Translations under genes and position numbers: made by a program
Notes under the pieces: generated by a model
Seen by the model: the letters and a program-made list of their open reading frames with translations, nothing else
Told to the model about the DNA's origin: nothing
Databases searched by the model: none
NCBI GenBank assembly: GCA_046496815.1
Contig: JAWOGN010000157.1
Span: forward strand, 1-16,856
DNA length: 16,856 nucleotides
Direction of reading: 5' to 3'
Origin: JAWOGN01 sp046496815
GTDB taxonomy: Bacteria; Desulfobacterota; DSM-4660; Desulfatiglandales; Desulfatiglandaceae
In this document: positions 6,888 to 14,457 of the stretch, in pieces
How positions within the stretch are numbered: the first letter of the stretch is position 1
Layout of the letters: each line of letters opens with the position of its first letter

Positions 6888-9800
6888 TTAACAATTTTCT
6901 TTCAGATAGCGCTTGAGATACCGGGCCGTATGTGAGCCGTTGGGGTGTGCCGCAAGTTCAACAGGGGAGCCTGTCGCGATGAGAGTTCCCCCCTCATCTC
7001 CCCCTTCGGGCCCGAGGTCTATGATATAATCGGCTTCTTTGATGATCTCCATATTGTGTTCAATCACCGCCACGGTGTTGCCTGCATCCACGAGTGCCTG
7101 AAGTACCTGCAAGAGCCGTTTGACGTCATTAAAATGCAGTCCCGTGGTGGGTTCATCCAAAACATAAAGGGTTCGACCACCGGACCGTTTGGCGAGTTCT
7201 TGGGCCAGCTTGATGCGCTGCGCCTCCCCTCCCGAGAGCGTCGGGCTGGGTTGTCCCAATTTCAAATAGCCCAATCCGACGTCGCAAACCAATTGGACGG
7301 CATGTTTGATGGGGGGAACCGCAGAAAAGAAACTTGAGGCCGCTAAAAAGGTCAGGTCAAGCGCTTGGGAAATGTTTTTCCCCTTGTAGGTTACCCCGAG
7401 GGTTTCGGGGTTAAATCGCTTTCCCCCGCACACCTCACACGGGACATAGACATCCGGCAGAAAGCTCATGGCCGCTTTCAGGCTGCCCTGGCCTTTACAA
7501 GCCTCGCATCGGCCTCCTTCCAGATTGAAGGAAAAACGACCCGGCTTAAATCCCCTGGCTCTTGCATCCGGTGTCCCGGCGAATAAGCGTCGGATGTCAT
7601 CCAGGAATCCCACATAAGAGGCCGGCACGGAACGGGGTGTTCGTCCAATGGGGCTGTGGTCGACCTCAAGCACCCGCTCCAGCGCGTTCCACCCCGCAAT
7701 GCCCTGGCAACGACCTGCGACATCCTCCCGGTTCAGAAGCCGGTTTTGGACGCCCGTATACAGGGTTTCCTTGAGCAGGCTGGATTTGCCGGAGCCTGAC
7801 ACCCCGGTGAGACAAATCAACGTGCCCAGAGGGAATTCCACATCGATGTCTTTCAAGTTGTGCAGTGAAGCGCCGTAAACCTTTATGCAAGGCCTTTCCT
7901 TGTAGGGTCTCAGATGCGAGGTGATTCGATGGCCGGCACCGTTAAAGCTCGCGCCCGTAACGGAATGGGGGACTTTTCTCAGATCGCGCAGGGTCCCGGT
8001 TGCAACGATGTTTCCGCCCGCTTCGCCCGCACCCGGCCCCAAGTCGATGAGGTAATCCGCCTCCCGAATCGTTTCCTCATCATGTTCTACCACCAAAATG
8101 GAGTTGCCGCGTTTCTTGAGCCCTTGCAGGGCATCCAGCAGCATGCGGTTGTCCCTCGCGTGAAGGCCGATGGTAGGTTCATCCAGGATGTAGCAAACTC
8201 CCGTCAAATTGGATCCGAGCTGGGCTGCCAGTCGGACGCGCTGGGCCTCCCCACCGGACAGCGTATCTCCGCTTCGGTTCAAGGAAAGATAGGACAATCC
8301 CAAACGATTCAGCAGAGAAAGCCGCGTGAGAATCTCAGAAACAATCGGTTCGGCCACCATCCGCTCCCGGCCCTTGAAAACAAACCGCTTCAGGGTCCGG
8401 TAAAGTCGGCTTGACGGGCACCGCACCAGGTCCCAGATGGAGTGCCCCCGGACCTTGACCGCCAGAGCCTCAAGTCTCAATCGGCTTCCGTGACACTGAG
8501 CGCAGAGCGCGGGTTCGGTTGCGGCATCGTCGGTCACCGCACCCAAGCCGTCGCACGCCCCACAGGCGCCGTGCGGGCTGTTAAAGGAAAAAAGCCGCGG
8601 ATCCAGTGCAGGCAGACCCAGGCCGCAAGCAGGGCAGACCCCCCGAAGGCTGAAGATTTCCTCCTCTCCCTCAGCACGGTAGACCACCAGGTTTCCATTT
8701 CCCTCATCCAATGCCGCTTCGACCATCGCCTTTGGATTTCTTTCGGGGAGTCTTCCCACCACCAGATCAATGGTGTGCTCGTGATAGCGACTCAACGTCA
8801 TGTTTTCTTCAATGGCCGTAACGACGCCGTCAATGCGCGCGTGTCTGTAACCCCTTTGTTTGGCTTGCGCCAACAGGTCCTTGTGAAAGCCTTTGCGACC
8901 GGCGACTTTGGGAGCCAGAACCAGTGCCGGCTCGCTTTTGTAGCGGGCTCGAATTTGATTCACGATCATTTCGTGTGTCTGGGCGGACAGCTTGCGACCG
9001 CACCCCGGGCAGTGCTGAGTTCCCACCTTGCTGTAAAGAAGCCTGAGGAAATGGTAAATCTCCGTGAGGGTCGCCACGGTGGACCGGCGGCTCGCATGGC
9101 TGACACGTTGTTCGATGGCTACGGCCGGGGGAAGACCGGACACCACATCCACATCGGGGCGTTCAAGGACTTTCACATATTGGCGAACATAGGGTGCGAG
9201 GCTTTCTAAGTAGCGGCGTTGGCCTTCCGCAAAGAGAATGTCGAAGGCAAGACTCGATTTACCTGAGCCGGATACCCCCGTGAAGACCACCAGCTTGTTC
9301 CTTGGGATGCATAGATTCACCTGCTTCAAATTGTGTTCGCGCGCGCCCTTCACGTCAATGGCGTCTTTCGCGAACTCAACGCGCCGGAGGGGTTCGCGGA
9401 TGTTGGGAACCAAAAAATCGTGTGCCTGCAACCGCCTTGGAGATTCCAAATACATCTTCAGAAACCGGCCGGTATGAGATTCACGGATTCGTGCCACCGC
9501 CTCCGGCGGACCCGCCGCCACAATGTTTCCGCCGCCGTCCCCCCCCTCGGGACCCAGGTCGATCACCCAGTCTGCTGTTTTGACCACATCCATGTTGTGC
9601 TCAATGATCAACACCGTGTTCCCCTCCGCCACGAGCCGCCGGAGCGCGCTGATGAGCTTTTCAACGTCATCAAAATGCAGGCCGGTCGTCGGTTCATCAA
9701 AGATAAATAACCGCGTCTTTCCATCACCGGCCTTTAGATATCGAGAGAGCTTGAGACGCTGGGCCTCTCCTCCCGAAAGCGTATTCATGGGCTGGCCGAG

Positions 9801-12188
9801 CCTCAGGTAACCCAACCCCACACCCATGACCGGTTCCAGCGCCGCCACGATAGAAGGGTGGCCTTGAAAAAACGTCACCGCCTCGTCCACCGTCATGGAA
9901 AGCATCTGATGGATGTTTCGGCCCCGGTAAGGGACTTCCAGGACCTCCGTTTCAAAACGGGTCCCCCGGCAGCTGGGGCAGGTAACGAAAACATCGGAAA
10001 GAAACTGCATCTCGATCTTTTCAAATCCTTCTCCCGAGCATGCTTTGCATCGGCCCGGCGCCGTGTTAAATGAGAAGTGACTCGCCCCGAGCCCCCTCGC
10101 TCGGGCCTCCGGGGTGCCGGCCAGCAGGGCCCGAATCGGGTCCATCGCCTTCGTATAGGTTAACGGGTTGGCCCGGGGCGTCCTTCCAATGGGCCGCTGG
10201 TCGATCAAGACCGCATCATGAATTGCGGCTTGGCCTCGAATCGCCTCGTGACGACCGGGACGGCCTTTGGGCTCCCGGCGGTTCCATTTGAATCCCTTGT
10301 AGATAATGTCATCCGCCAGCGTGGACTTACCCGAGCCCGACACTCCGGTGAGGCAGACAAAAAGCCCCAGCGGAATGGAAACATCGATCCCTTTGAGATT
10401 ATGTTCGGAGGCCCCCTCAATCGTGAGCCAATACCCTGCTGTGGGCTTTCGCCGCACTTCGGGAACCGGAATCGATTTCTCCCCCTTCAGATATTGGCCC
10501 GTCAAGCAGTCATTTACGCTGTCGGTGGGGCCGAAATAGGTGACCGCTCCCCCCCGTTCCCCTGCAGCCGGTCCCAAGTCCAGCATCCAGTCGCTTTGAC
10601 GGATGATTTCAGGGTCGTGTTCCACCACCACAATGGTGTTTTGAAGGTCCCGCAAATCCTTTAGGATGCGAACCAGGCGATGCCCGTCCCGGGGATGCAG
10701 TCCGATACTGGGTTCATCCAGCACATACAGGGTATTGACGAGCGAAGCGCCGAGTGCCGAGGCCAGGGCCACCCGTTGCACTTCGCCGCCTGAAAGGGTG
10801 CGCGACTGTCGATCCAGCGTGAGATAGCCCACCCCCACATTACGAAGGTATCGAAGGCGGCCTCGAACCTCCCCCAGGATAAGCCGGCTCGCATCGTCTC
10901 GTTCCGACACCTCCAACCCTTCAATAAACCGGCTTGCATCCGCCACGTCCAAGGCATAAAGCTGGGCGATATTCAGATCACCCAGTCGATACAGCAGCGG
11001 TTCTCTCTTGAAGCGCGTCCCCCCACAATCGGGACATACGGCATAACTTCGATAGCGCGATAGGTAGACCCGCACATGCATCTTATATGTCTTGGTTTCG
11101 AGCCATCTGAAAAACCCGCGAATCCCATAATAATCGGAGGTTCCATCGATGATTTTTCGCTGCTGCGATCCGCTCAGGCGGCTGAAGGGAACATTGCCGG
11201 GGATGTTTTCTCGCCGGCAAAAGTCCATCAGCGCCTCAAATTCCGCGCGCCCATCCGCGGCCGTCCCCCAAGGCCTGATGGCGCCTGCTTCCAGAGACAG
11301 TGACGCATCCGGAATGATAAGATCCAGGTCGATATCGATGTTTCGCCCGAACCCGCGGCAGGTTTCACAGGCACCCAAAGGGCTGTTGAAGGAAAAGAGG
11401 TTCGGCACCGGGGGTTTGTATTTGATCTTACACGCGGCGCACTCAAAGGAGGCGCTGAAGGGAAGATGGGTGCCCGGGCTGATCCAAACCTCAATGCTTC
11501 CCAGTCCGAAACGAAATGCTTGCTCTATGGAATCCATGATACGCGCTTGATCTTGGGATCTTAGCAATACCCTGTCCGCCACAACACGGAGGACCCCCGT
11601 GGACGTCTTGGATGGATCCCATGCGTCGAGCGACTGAATTCGGCCGTCTACGAAATGCCTCCCAAAGCCCATTTTGCTCAGCTTTCGGGAAACACGCCGG
11701 GGGGGCAGCCCTTCAATCGAGAACGGAAATGTGATGACGACTTCCGATTCAGACGGAAAAGTTCGCAACCGGTCCCACACGTCATGCGGCGTTTCAGGCT
11801 TCACCGGCTTCCCGCAATGCCTGCAATAGAGTCGCCCCAGGCGCGCATAAAGCAGTTTTACATAGTCCGTAATTTCCGTCATTGTGCCCACGGTGGAACG
11901 GGAGGTGCGCACCGGGTCTTTACGATCAATGGCAATGGCGGGCGGTATGCCGTCAATCCGATCCACCAGCGGCCGATCCATTCGTTCCATGAATTGACGC
12001 GCGTAAGGGCTGAAGGTCTCCACATACCGCCGCTGCCCTTCGGCATAGAGGGTATCGAAAGCCAAGGAGGATTTTCCCGATCCGCTCACCCCGGTGACGG
12101 CGGTGATCCGGTTCAGTGGAATGTCGAGGTTCAGCTTCTTCAGGTTGTTTTGCCGCGCACCCCGAATGTGGATCGTGCGAGTTGCCAT
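6888..12188 (-). CDS. uvrA: Tandem-fused UvrA (single-chain pseudo-dimer, four ATPase domains)
   Basis: Damage-recognition ATPase of nucleotide excision repair, which normally acts as a homodimer of about 940-residue subunits with UvrB. Here one uninterrupted 1766-residue chain holds two UvrA units (about 1-935 and 936-1766). Four Walker A motifs GVSGSGKS lie at 33, 615, 971 and 1462, and four LSGGE signatures each precede a DEP(S/T)xGLH Walker B. Both units have the CxxC...CxxC zinc modules in each signature domain. Unit A keeps about 107 residues between CETC and CPDCGG, the insertion-domain position. Unit B has only about 20 there (CGAC near 1209 to CAQC near 1229), so that domain is missing. 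Unit B has the more canonical UvrB-binding region (KGFHKDLL...RIDG); unit A's is divergent. Start chosen at ATG 12188, preceded by AAAGGA; an upstream in-frame start would add 24 unlikely residues. Fused UvrA of similar size is known from Chlamydia. Confidence 0.93.
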   Translation of the reverse strand: MATRTIHIRGARQNNLKKLNLDIPLNRITAVTGVSGSGKSSLAFDTLYAEGQRRYVETFSPYARQFMERMDRPLVDRIDGIPPAIAIDRKDPVRTSRSTVGTMTEITDYVKLLYARLGRLYCRHCGKPVKPETPHDVWDRLRTFPSESEVVITFPFSIEGLPPRRVSRKLSKMGFGRHFVDGRIQSLDAWDPSKTSTGVLRVVADRVLLRSQDQARIMDSIEQAFRFGLGSIEVWISPGTHLPFSASFECAACKIKYKPPVPNLFSFNSPLGACETCRGFGRNIDIDLDLIIPDASLSLEAGAIRPWGTAADGRAEFEALMDFCRRENIPGNVPFSRLSGSQQRKIIDGTSDYYGIRGFFRWLETKTYKMHVRVYLSRYRSYAVCPDCGGTRFKREPLLYRLGDLNIAQLYALDVADASRFIEGLEVSERDDASRLILGEVRGRLRYLRNVGVGYLTLDRQSRTLSGGEVQRVALASALGASLVNTLYVLDEPSIGLHPRDGHRLVRILKDLRDLQNTIVVVEHDPEIIRQSDWMLDLGPAAGERGGAVTYFGPTDSVNDCLTGQYLKGEKSIPVPEVRRKPTAGYWLTIEGASEHNLKGIDVSIPLGLFVCLTGVSGSGKSTLADDIIYKGFKWNRREPKGRPGRHEAIRGQAAIHDAVLIDQRPIGRTPRANPLTYTKAMDPIRALLAGTPEARARGLGASHFSFNTAPGRCKACSGEGFEKIEMQFLSDVFVTCPSCRGTRFETEVLEVPYRGRNIHQMLSMTVDEAVTFFQGHPSIVAALEPVMGVGLGYLRLGQPMNTLSGGEAQRLKLSRYLKAGDGKTRLFIFDEPTTGLHFDDVEKLISALRRLVAEGNTVLIIEHNMDVVKTADWVIDLGPEGGDGGGNIVAAGPPEAVARIRESHTGRFLKMYLESPRRLQAHDFLVPNIREPLRRVEFAKDAIDVKGAREHNLKQVNLCIPRNKLVVFTGVSGSGKSSLAFDILFAEGQRRYLESLAPYVRQYVKVLERPDVDVVSGLPPAVAIEQRVSHASRRSTVATLTEIYHFLRLLYSKVGTQHCPGCGRKLSAQTHEMIVNQIRARYKSEPALVLAPKVAGRKGFHKDLLAQAKQRGYRHARIDGVVTAIEENMTLSRYHEHTIDLVVGRLPERNPKAMVEAALDEGNGNLVVYRAEGEEEIFSLRGVCPACGLGLPALDPRLFSFNSPHGACGACDGLGAVTDDAATEPALCAQCHGSRLRLEALAVKVRGHSIWDLVRCPSSRLYRTLKRFVFKGRERMVAEPIVSEILTRLSLLNRLGLSYLSLNRSGDTLSGGEAQRVRLAAQLGSNLTGVCYILDEPTIGLHARDNRMLLDALQGLKKRGNSILVVEHDEETIREADYLIDLGPGAGEAGGNIVATGTLRDLRKVPHSVTGASFNGAGHRITSHLRPYKERPCIKVYGASLHNLKDIDVEFPLGTLICLTGVSGSGKSSLLKETLYTGVQNRLLNREDVAGRCQGIAGWNALERVLEVDHSPIGRTPRSVPASYVGFLDDIRRLFAGTPDARARGFKPGRFSFNLEGGRCEACKGQGSLKAAMSFLPDVYVPCEVCGGKRFNPETLGVTYKGKNISQALDLTFLAASSFFSAVPPIKHAVQLVCDVGLGYLKLGQPSPTLSGGEAQRIKLAQELAKRSGGRTLYVLDEPTTGLHFNDVKRLLQVLQALVDAGNTVAVIEHNMEIIKEADYIIDLGPEGGDEGGTLIATGSPVELAAHPNGSHTARYLKRYLKENC

Positions 12189-12383
12189 AGATGCTTCCTT
12201 TGTCGGCGGATTCATACAAGAATTCGGATACGAAGCGAAAATGTCCCGGTTCGAAACCATGAGAGAATCAGGTTAACGGGGGGATGGGAAAAAACACGTG
12301 TTTGAAACGACCTGGGCTGCTCGCTGAACAGTGAAAAAAATCGCCCACCCTTCGACACCGCCTTGTATCCACCTTCATTTGAC

Positions 12384-13619
12384 TTAAGAATCGAACTCGT
12401 CGGGATATCTTTCGGCGATCGACTTCAGGTTGCTCAAACAAGAAAAGAAGGCCTCGATCACGGAGGGATCAAAATGCGTTCCGGAGCCCCGATGCATTTC
12501 TTCGACGATGCGGCCCTCATCCCATGCCGCCTTGTAGGACCTTCGGGTGGAAAGCGCGTCATAGACGTCGGCAACGGCAACGATTCTCCCATAAAGCGGG
12601 ATCTTTTCGCCGCGCTTTGGCAGCGGCTTCCCGTCTGCGCGGTCAAAACCGGGAAGCGGCTTTCCCGTTAGAAAATCCATATGCCCGGGATAGCCGGTGC
12701 CGTCCCACTTTTCGTGATGGCAAAGCGCCACCTCAGCGGCCAAATCATCAAATTCCGATTGGGCGTTTTTAAAAAGCCGGGCACCCAGATAGGTGTGACC
12801 CTTTATCATTTCAAACTCCTCGGGTGTCAGTTGTCCCGGCTTCTTGAGAATCAAATCACTGATGGCCACCTTTCCGACGTCGTGCAGCATCGCCGCCATC
12901 CTCAGAATATCCCGCTGTCTTTCGACTTGGTCGGCGGGGATTCCATTTTTTCGCGCCCATGCCTCATAGAGCTCGACCGAATATGCTGCCACCCGGTTGA
13001 CATGGGCACCCGTCTCCTTCGGGTCCCTCAATTCGGCCATGCTTATCATCCGCATAATGATATTTCGGGTCATTTGGGCCCGCTCCACGGCGAGGGCGGC
13101 ACTCGTTGCGAAGTGCTTGATCAGGGACTCATCGGACCGTGAAAATGGGATGATGTTTCCGTGCGGGTCTTTTGCGTTTATGATCTGCATCACACCCAGG
13201 ATGTCACCGTGCTGGTTGATCATGGGGACGGTAAGGATGGAATGGGTTCGATACTCCGAAATACTGTCGAAGTCCGAATCAAACCGGTACGGCTCTGAGC
13301 CGCTCATTTGGTAAACATCCGAGATGTTTACAACGCGACAATTCTTGGCCACGTATCCGGCGATAGACCGGTTGTTGATGGGAATAAAAAAGGTGGTGTA
13401 AATGAGCTTCTCACCGGATTTGAGCTTTTTCTGGAGCGTGTCGTTTTGTGCGTAATTGAATTTGAGTTTATCCGCTTGCTTCAGGTAGATGGAACCGGCA
13501 TCGGCATTGAAGAATTTCCGCACACGACTCAGAATTCTTTCCAGTAGAATATCCAGGTCCTTCACTTCATTGATATCCAGACTGATTTGGGTGATCAGAT
13601 CTATTTTTTTTGTTTCCAT
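12384..13619 (-). CDS. GAF domain + HD-GYP cyclic-di-GMP phosphodiesterase
   Basis: Cytoplasmic 411-residue signalling protein. The N-terminal GAF domain (about 8-180) runs from ITQISLDINEVKDLDILLERIL, through DAGSIYL and HSILTVPMI, to LGVMQIINAKD, and should bind a small ligand or sense redox state. A helical connector (181-200) leads into an HD-GYP domain (201-400). Metal and active-site residues are present: HDVGK (246-250), His275, His301-His302, DGTGYP (306-311) and Asp351 in ADVYDALSTRRSYK. All core residues are intact, so hydrolysis of c-di-GMP is likely. About 22 extra residues (312-338 region, GKPLPGFDRADGKPLPKRGEK) lie between GYP and IPLYGRI, where most members have only a few. It has no membrane segment. 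ATG 13619 is preceded only by a weak GAG. It is 195 nt upstream of uvrA on the same strand, probably a separate unit. Confidence 0.93.
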   Translation of the reverse strand: METKKIDLITQISLDINEVKDLDILLERILSRVRKFFNADAGSIYLKQADKLKFNYAQNDTLQKKLKSGEKLIYTTFFIPINNRSIAGYVAKNCRVVNISDVYQMSGSEPYRFDSDFDSISEYRTHSILTVPMINQHGDILGVMQIINAKDPHGNIIPFSRSDESLIKHFATSAALAVERAQMTRNIIMRMISMAELRDPKETGAHVNRVAAYSVELYEAWARKNGIPADQVERQRDILRMAAMLHDVGKVAISDLILKKPGQLTPEEFEMIKGHTYLGARLFKNAQSEFDDLAAEVALCHHEKWDGTGYPGHMDFLTGKPLPGFDRADGKPLPKRGEKIPLYGRIVAVADVYDALSTRRSYKAAWDEGRIVEEMHRGSGTHFDPSVIEAFFSCLSNLKSIAERYPDEFDS

Positions 13620-13628
13620 ACCAGCTCA

Positions 13629-13701
13629 AAAACGCCCCGTCAGGACGCCCCTTTCACCGGCGCACCGTGCGTGCCGGCCCGGGTTCTATGAGGGGCGTTT
13701 T
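13629..13701 (-). promoter_or_regulatory. Inverted repeat in leader region of the HD-GYP gene
   Basis: AAAACGCCCC (13629-13638) is the exact reverse complement of GGGGCGTTTT (13692-13701). A second partial copy, ACGCCCCT (13645-13652), can pair with AGGGGCGT (13691-13698) instead, so two alternative pairings are possible. In the minus-strand sense the element just upstream of the start ends GGGGCGTTTTT, which looks terminator-like. It could be an operator, an attenuator or a chance repeat. It shows no resemblance to c-di-GMP riboswitches. Confidence 0.35.
13661..13676 (-). promoter_or_regulatory. Possible sigma-54 (-24/-12) promoter for the HD-GYP gene
   Basis: Read on the minus strand the site is CGGCACGCACGGTGCG, compared with TGGCACG-N4-TTGCW. 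It has GG (13675-13674) and GC (13663-13662) at the required 10-nt separation, and 6 of 7 matches in the -24 block. The -12 block is poor (GTGCG). Transcription would start near 13650, about 30 nt before the ATG. The site also sits in a short palindrome, so chance is possible. Confidence 0.3.
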
Positions 13702-13833
13702 ACCATAAACGGAGAACACAAACAAGCGCCTGTTCACCGAACGAAGCCTTTCCCACTCCCGGGGAGAAAACAAGGCGGCGGGTCTGCCCCCGGACTTCTA
13801 TCCGGACACAGGCGATAAATCTCGACATGGGTC

Positions 13834-13863
13834 TTGACGAATTCTCCGCGGCTTTGATACATA
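13834..13863 (+). promoter_or_regulatory. Likely sigma-70-type promoter of the cvpA operon
   Basis: TTGACG (13834-13839) is followed after 16 nt by GATACA (13856-13861) or after 18 nt by TACATA (13858-13863). Transcription would begin at or next to the cvpA ATG (13870), which has no visible Shine-Dalgarno sequence. This suggests a leaderless or nearly leaderless message. Confidence 0.4.
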
Positions 13864-13869
13864 TCCGCT

Positions 13870-14457
13870 ATGAACCCGCTGGATTTAATCATTCTTGCCG
13901 CGATGGTATTTTTCATTGTGCGTGCGATTTTCCGAGGGTTTTTCAGGGAAATCGGATCCTTGGCAGGCATCGTCTTCGGTATCTGGCTTGCGGCGGTATA
14001 TCATCCGCAAGTGACGGCGTACCTCAAGCAGTATGTTCCTGCCGGAAAGCTTCTTCCACTCATCGGCTTTGCCTTGATTTTTGCCACCGTCGTGGTTTTG
14101 TGCAATCTCGCCGGCTGGGGCATGAAGACGATCATGAAAAAGCTTTTATTCGGGTGGGCCGATCGCGGCCTGGGAGTCGGCCTGGCCATCCTCAAGGGCA
14201 TCCTCGTCGCCTATCTCGTCATTGTCCTGCTGACCTTTTATGTGCCTTCCCAGGCGCCGCTTATCGCTGAATCCAAGTTAGCCCCCTTGATCATTCGTTC
14301 CTATCACTCCCTTATGGGCCTTGGATCTCCGGCCTCCTATCAGAACTGGAAGCGAAAATTCCTGGGAGAGACAAATGACAAGGCAAAAACGGACGGCGCT
14401 GTTCAACGAAATCTCGAACGCCCCGACTCACGGCATGGATTCCGAAAAATTATCTAA
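13870..14457 (+). CDS. cvpA: CvpA family membrane protein
   Basis: Small inner-membrane protein of 195 residues, the usual CvpA length; the family is linked to colicin V production and envelope homeostasis, with no defined biochemical activity. Four hydrophobic helices are seen near residues 3-20, 27-45, 61-86 and 103-126. Characteristic are the N-terminus MNPLDLIILAAMVFFIVRAI, the GFFREIGSLAGIVFGIWLA segment, and DRGLGVGLAILKGILVAYLV at the third-to-fourth helix region. The C-terminal 60 residues are polar and poorly conserved, and their DNA is shared with the start of mazG. The ATG gives the standard family N-terminus. It is first of a plus-strand set with mazG, the transglycosylase and a sensor. 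Confidence 0.88.
   Translation: MNPLDLIILAAMVFFIVRAIFRGFFREIGSLAGIVFGIWLAAVYHPQVTAYLKQYVPAGKLLPLIGFALIFATVVVLCNLAGWGMKTIMKKLLFGWADRGLGVGLAILKGILVAYLVIVLLTFYVPSQAPLIAESKLAPLIIRSYHSLMGLGSPASYQNWKRKFLGETNDKAKTDGAVQRNLERPDSRHGFRKII

Noticed and set aside
8442..9209. 255-codon open frame opposite uvrA (also others such as 11655-12305 and 7914-8414)
   Set aside because: Antisense shadow of conserved uvrA coding sequence in a GC-rich genome; no ribosome-binding site or recognisable motif.
12189..12383. SOS/LexA box upstream of uvrA (GGTTTCGAACC and CTGTTCAGC seen on the minus strand)
   Set aside because: Neither fits the LexA consensus patterns I know for deltaproteobacteria in spacing or sequence; too weak to annotate. 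No other clear promoter was seen in this 195-nt gap.
13620..13869. Possible c-di-GMP (GEMM) riboswitch before the HD-GYP gene
   Set aside because: No GEMM core or paired-helix arrangement could be recognised on the minus strand.
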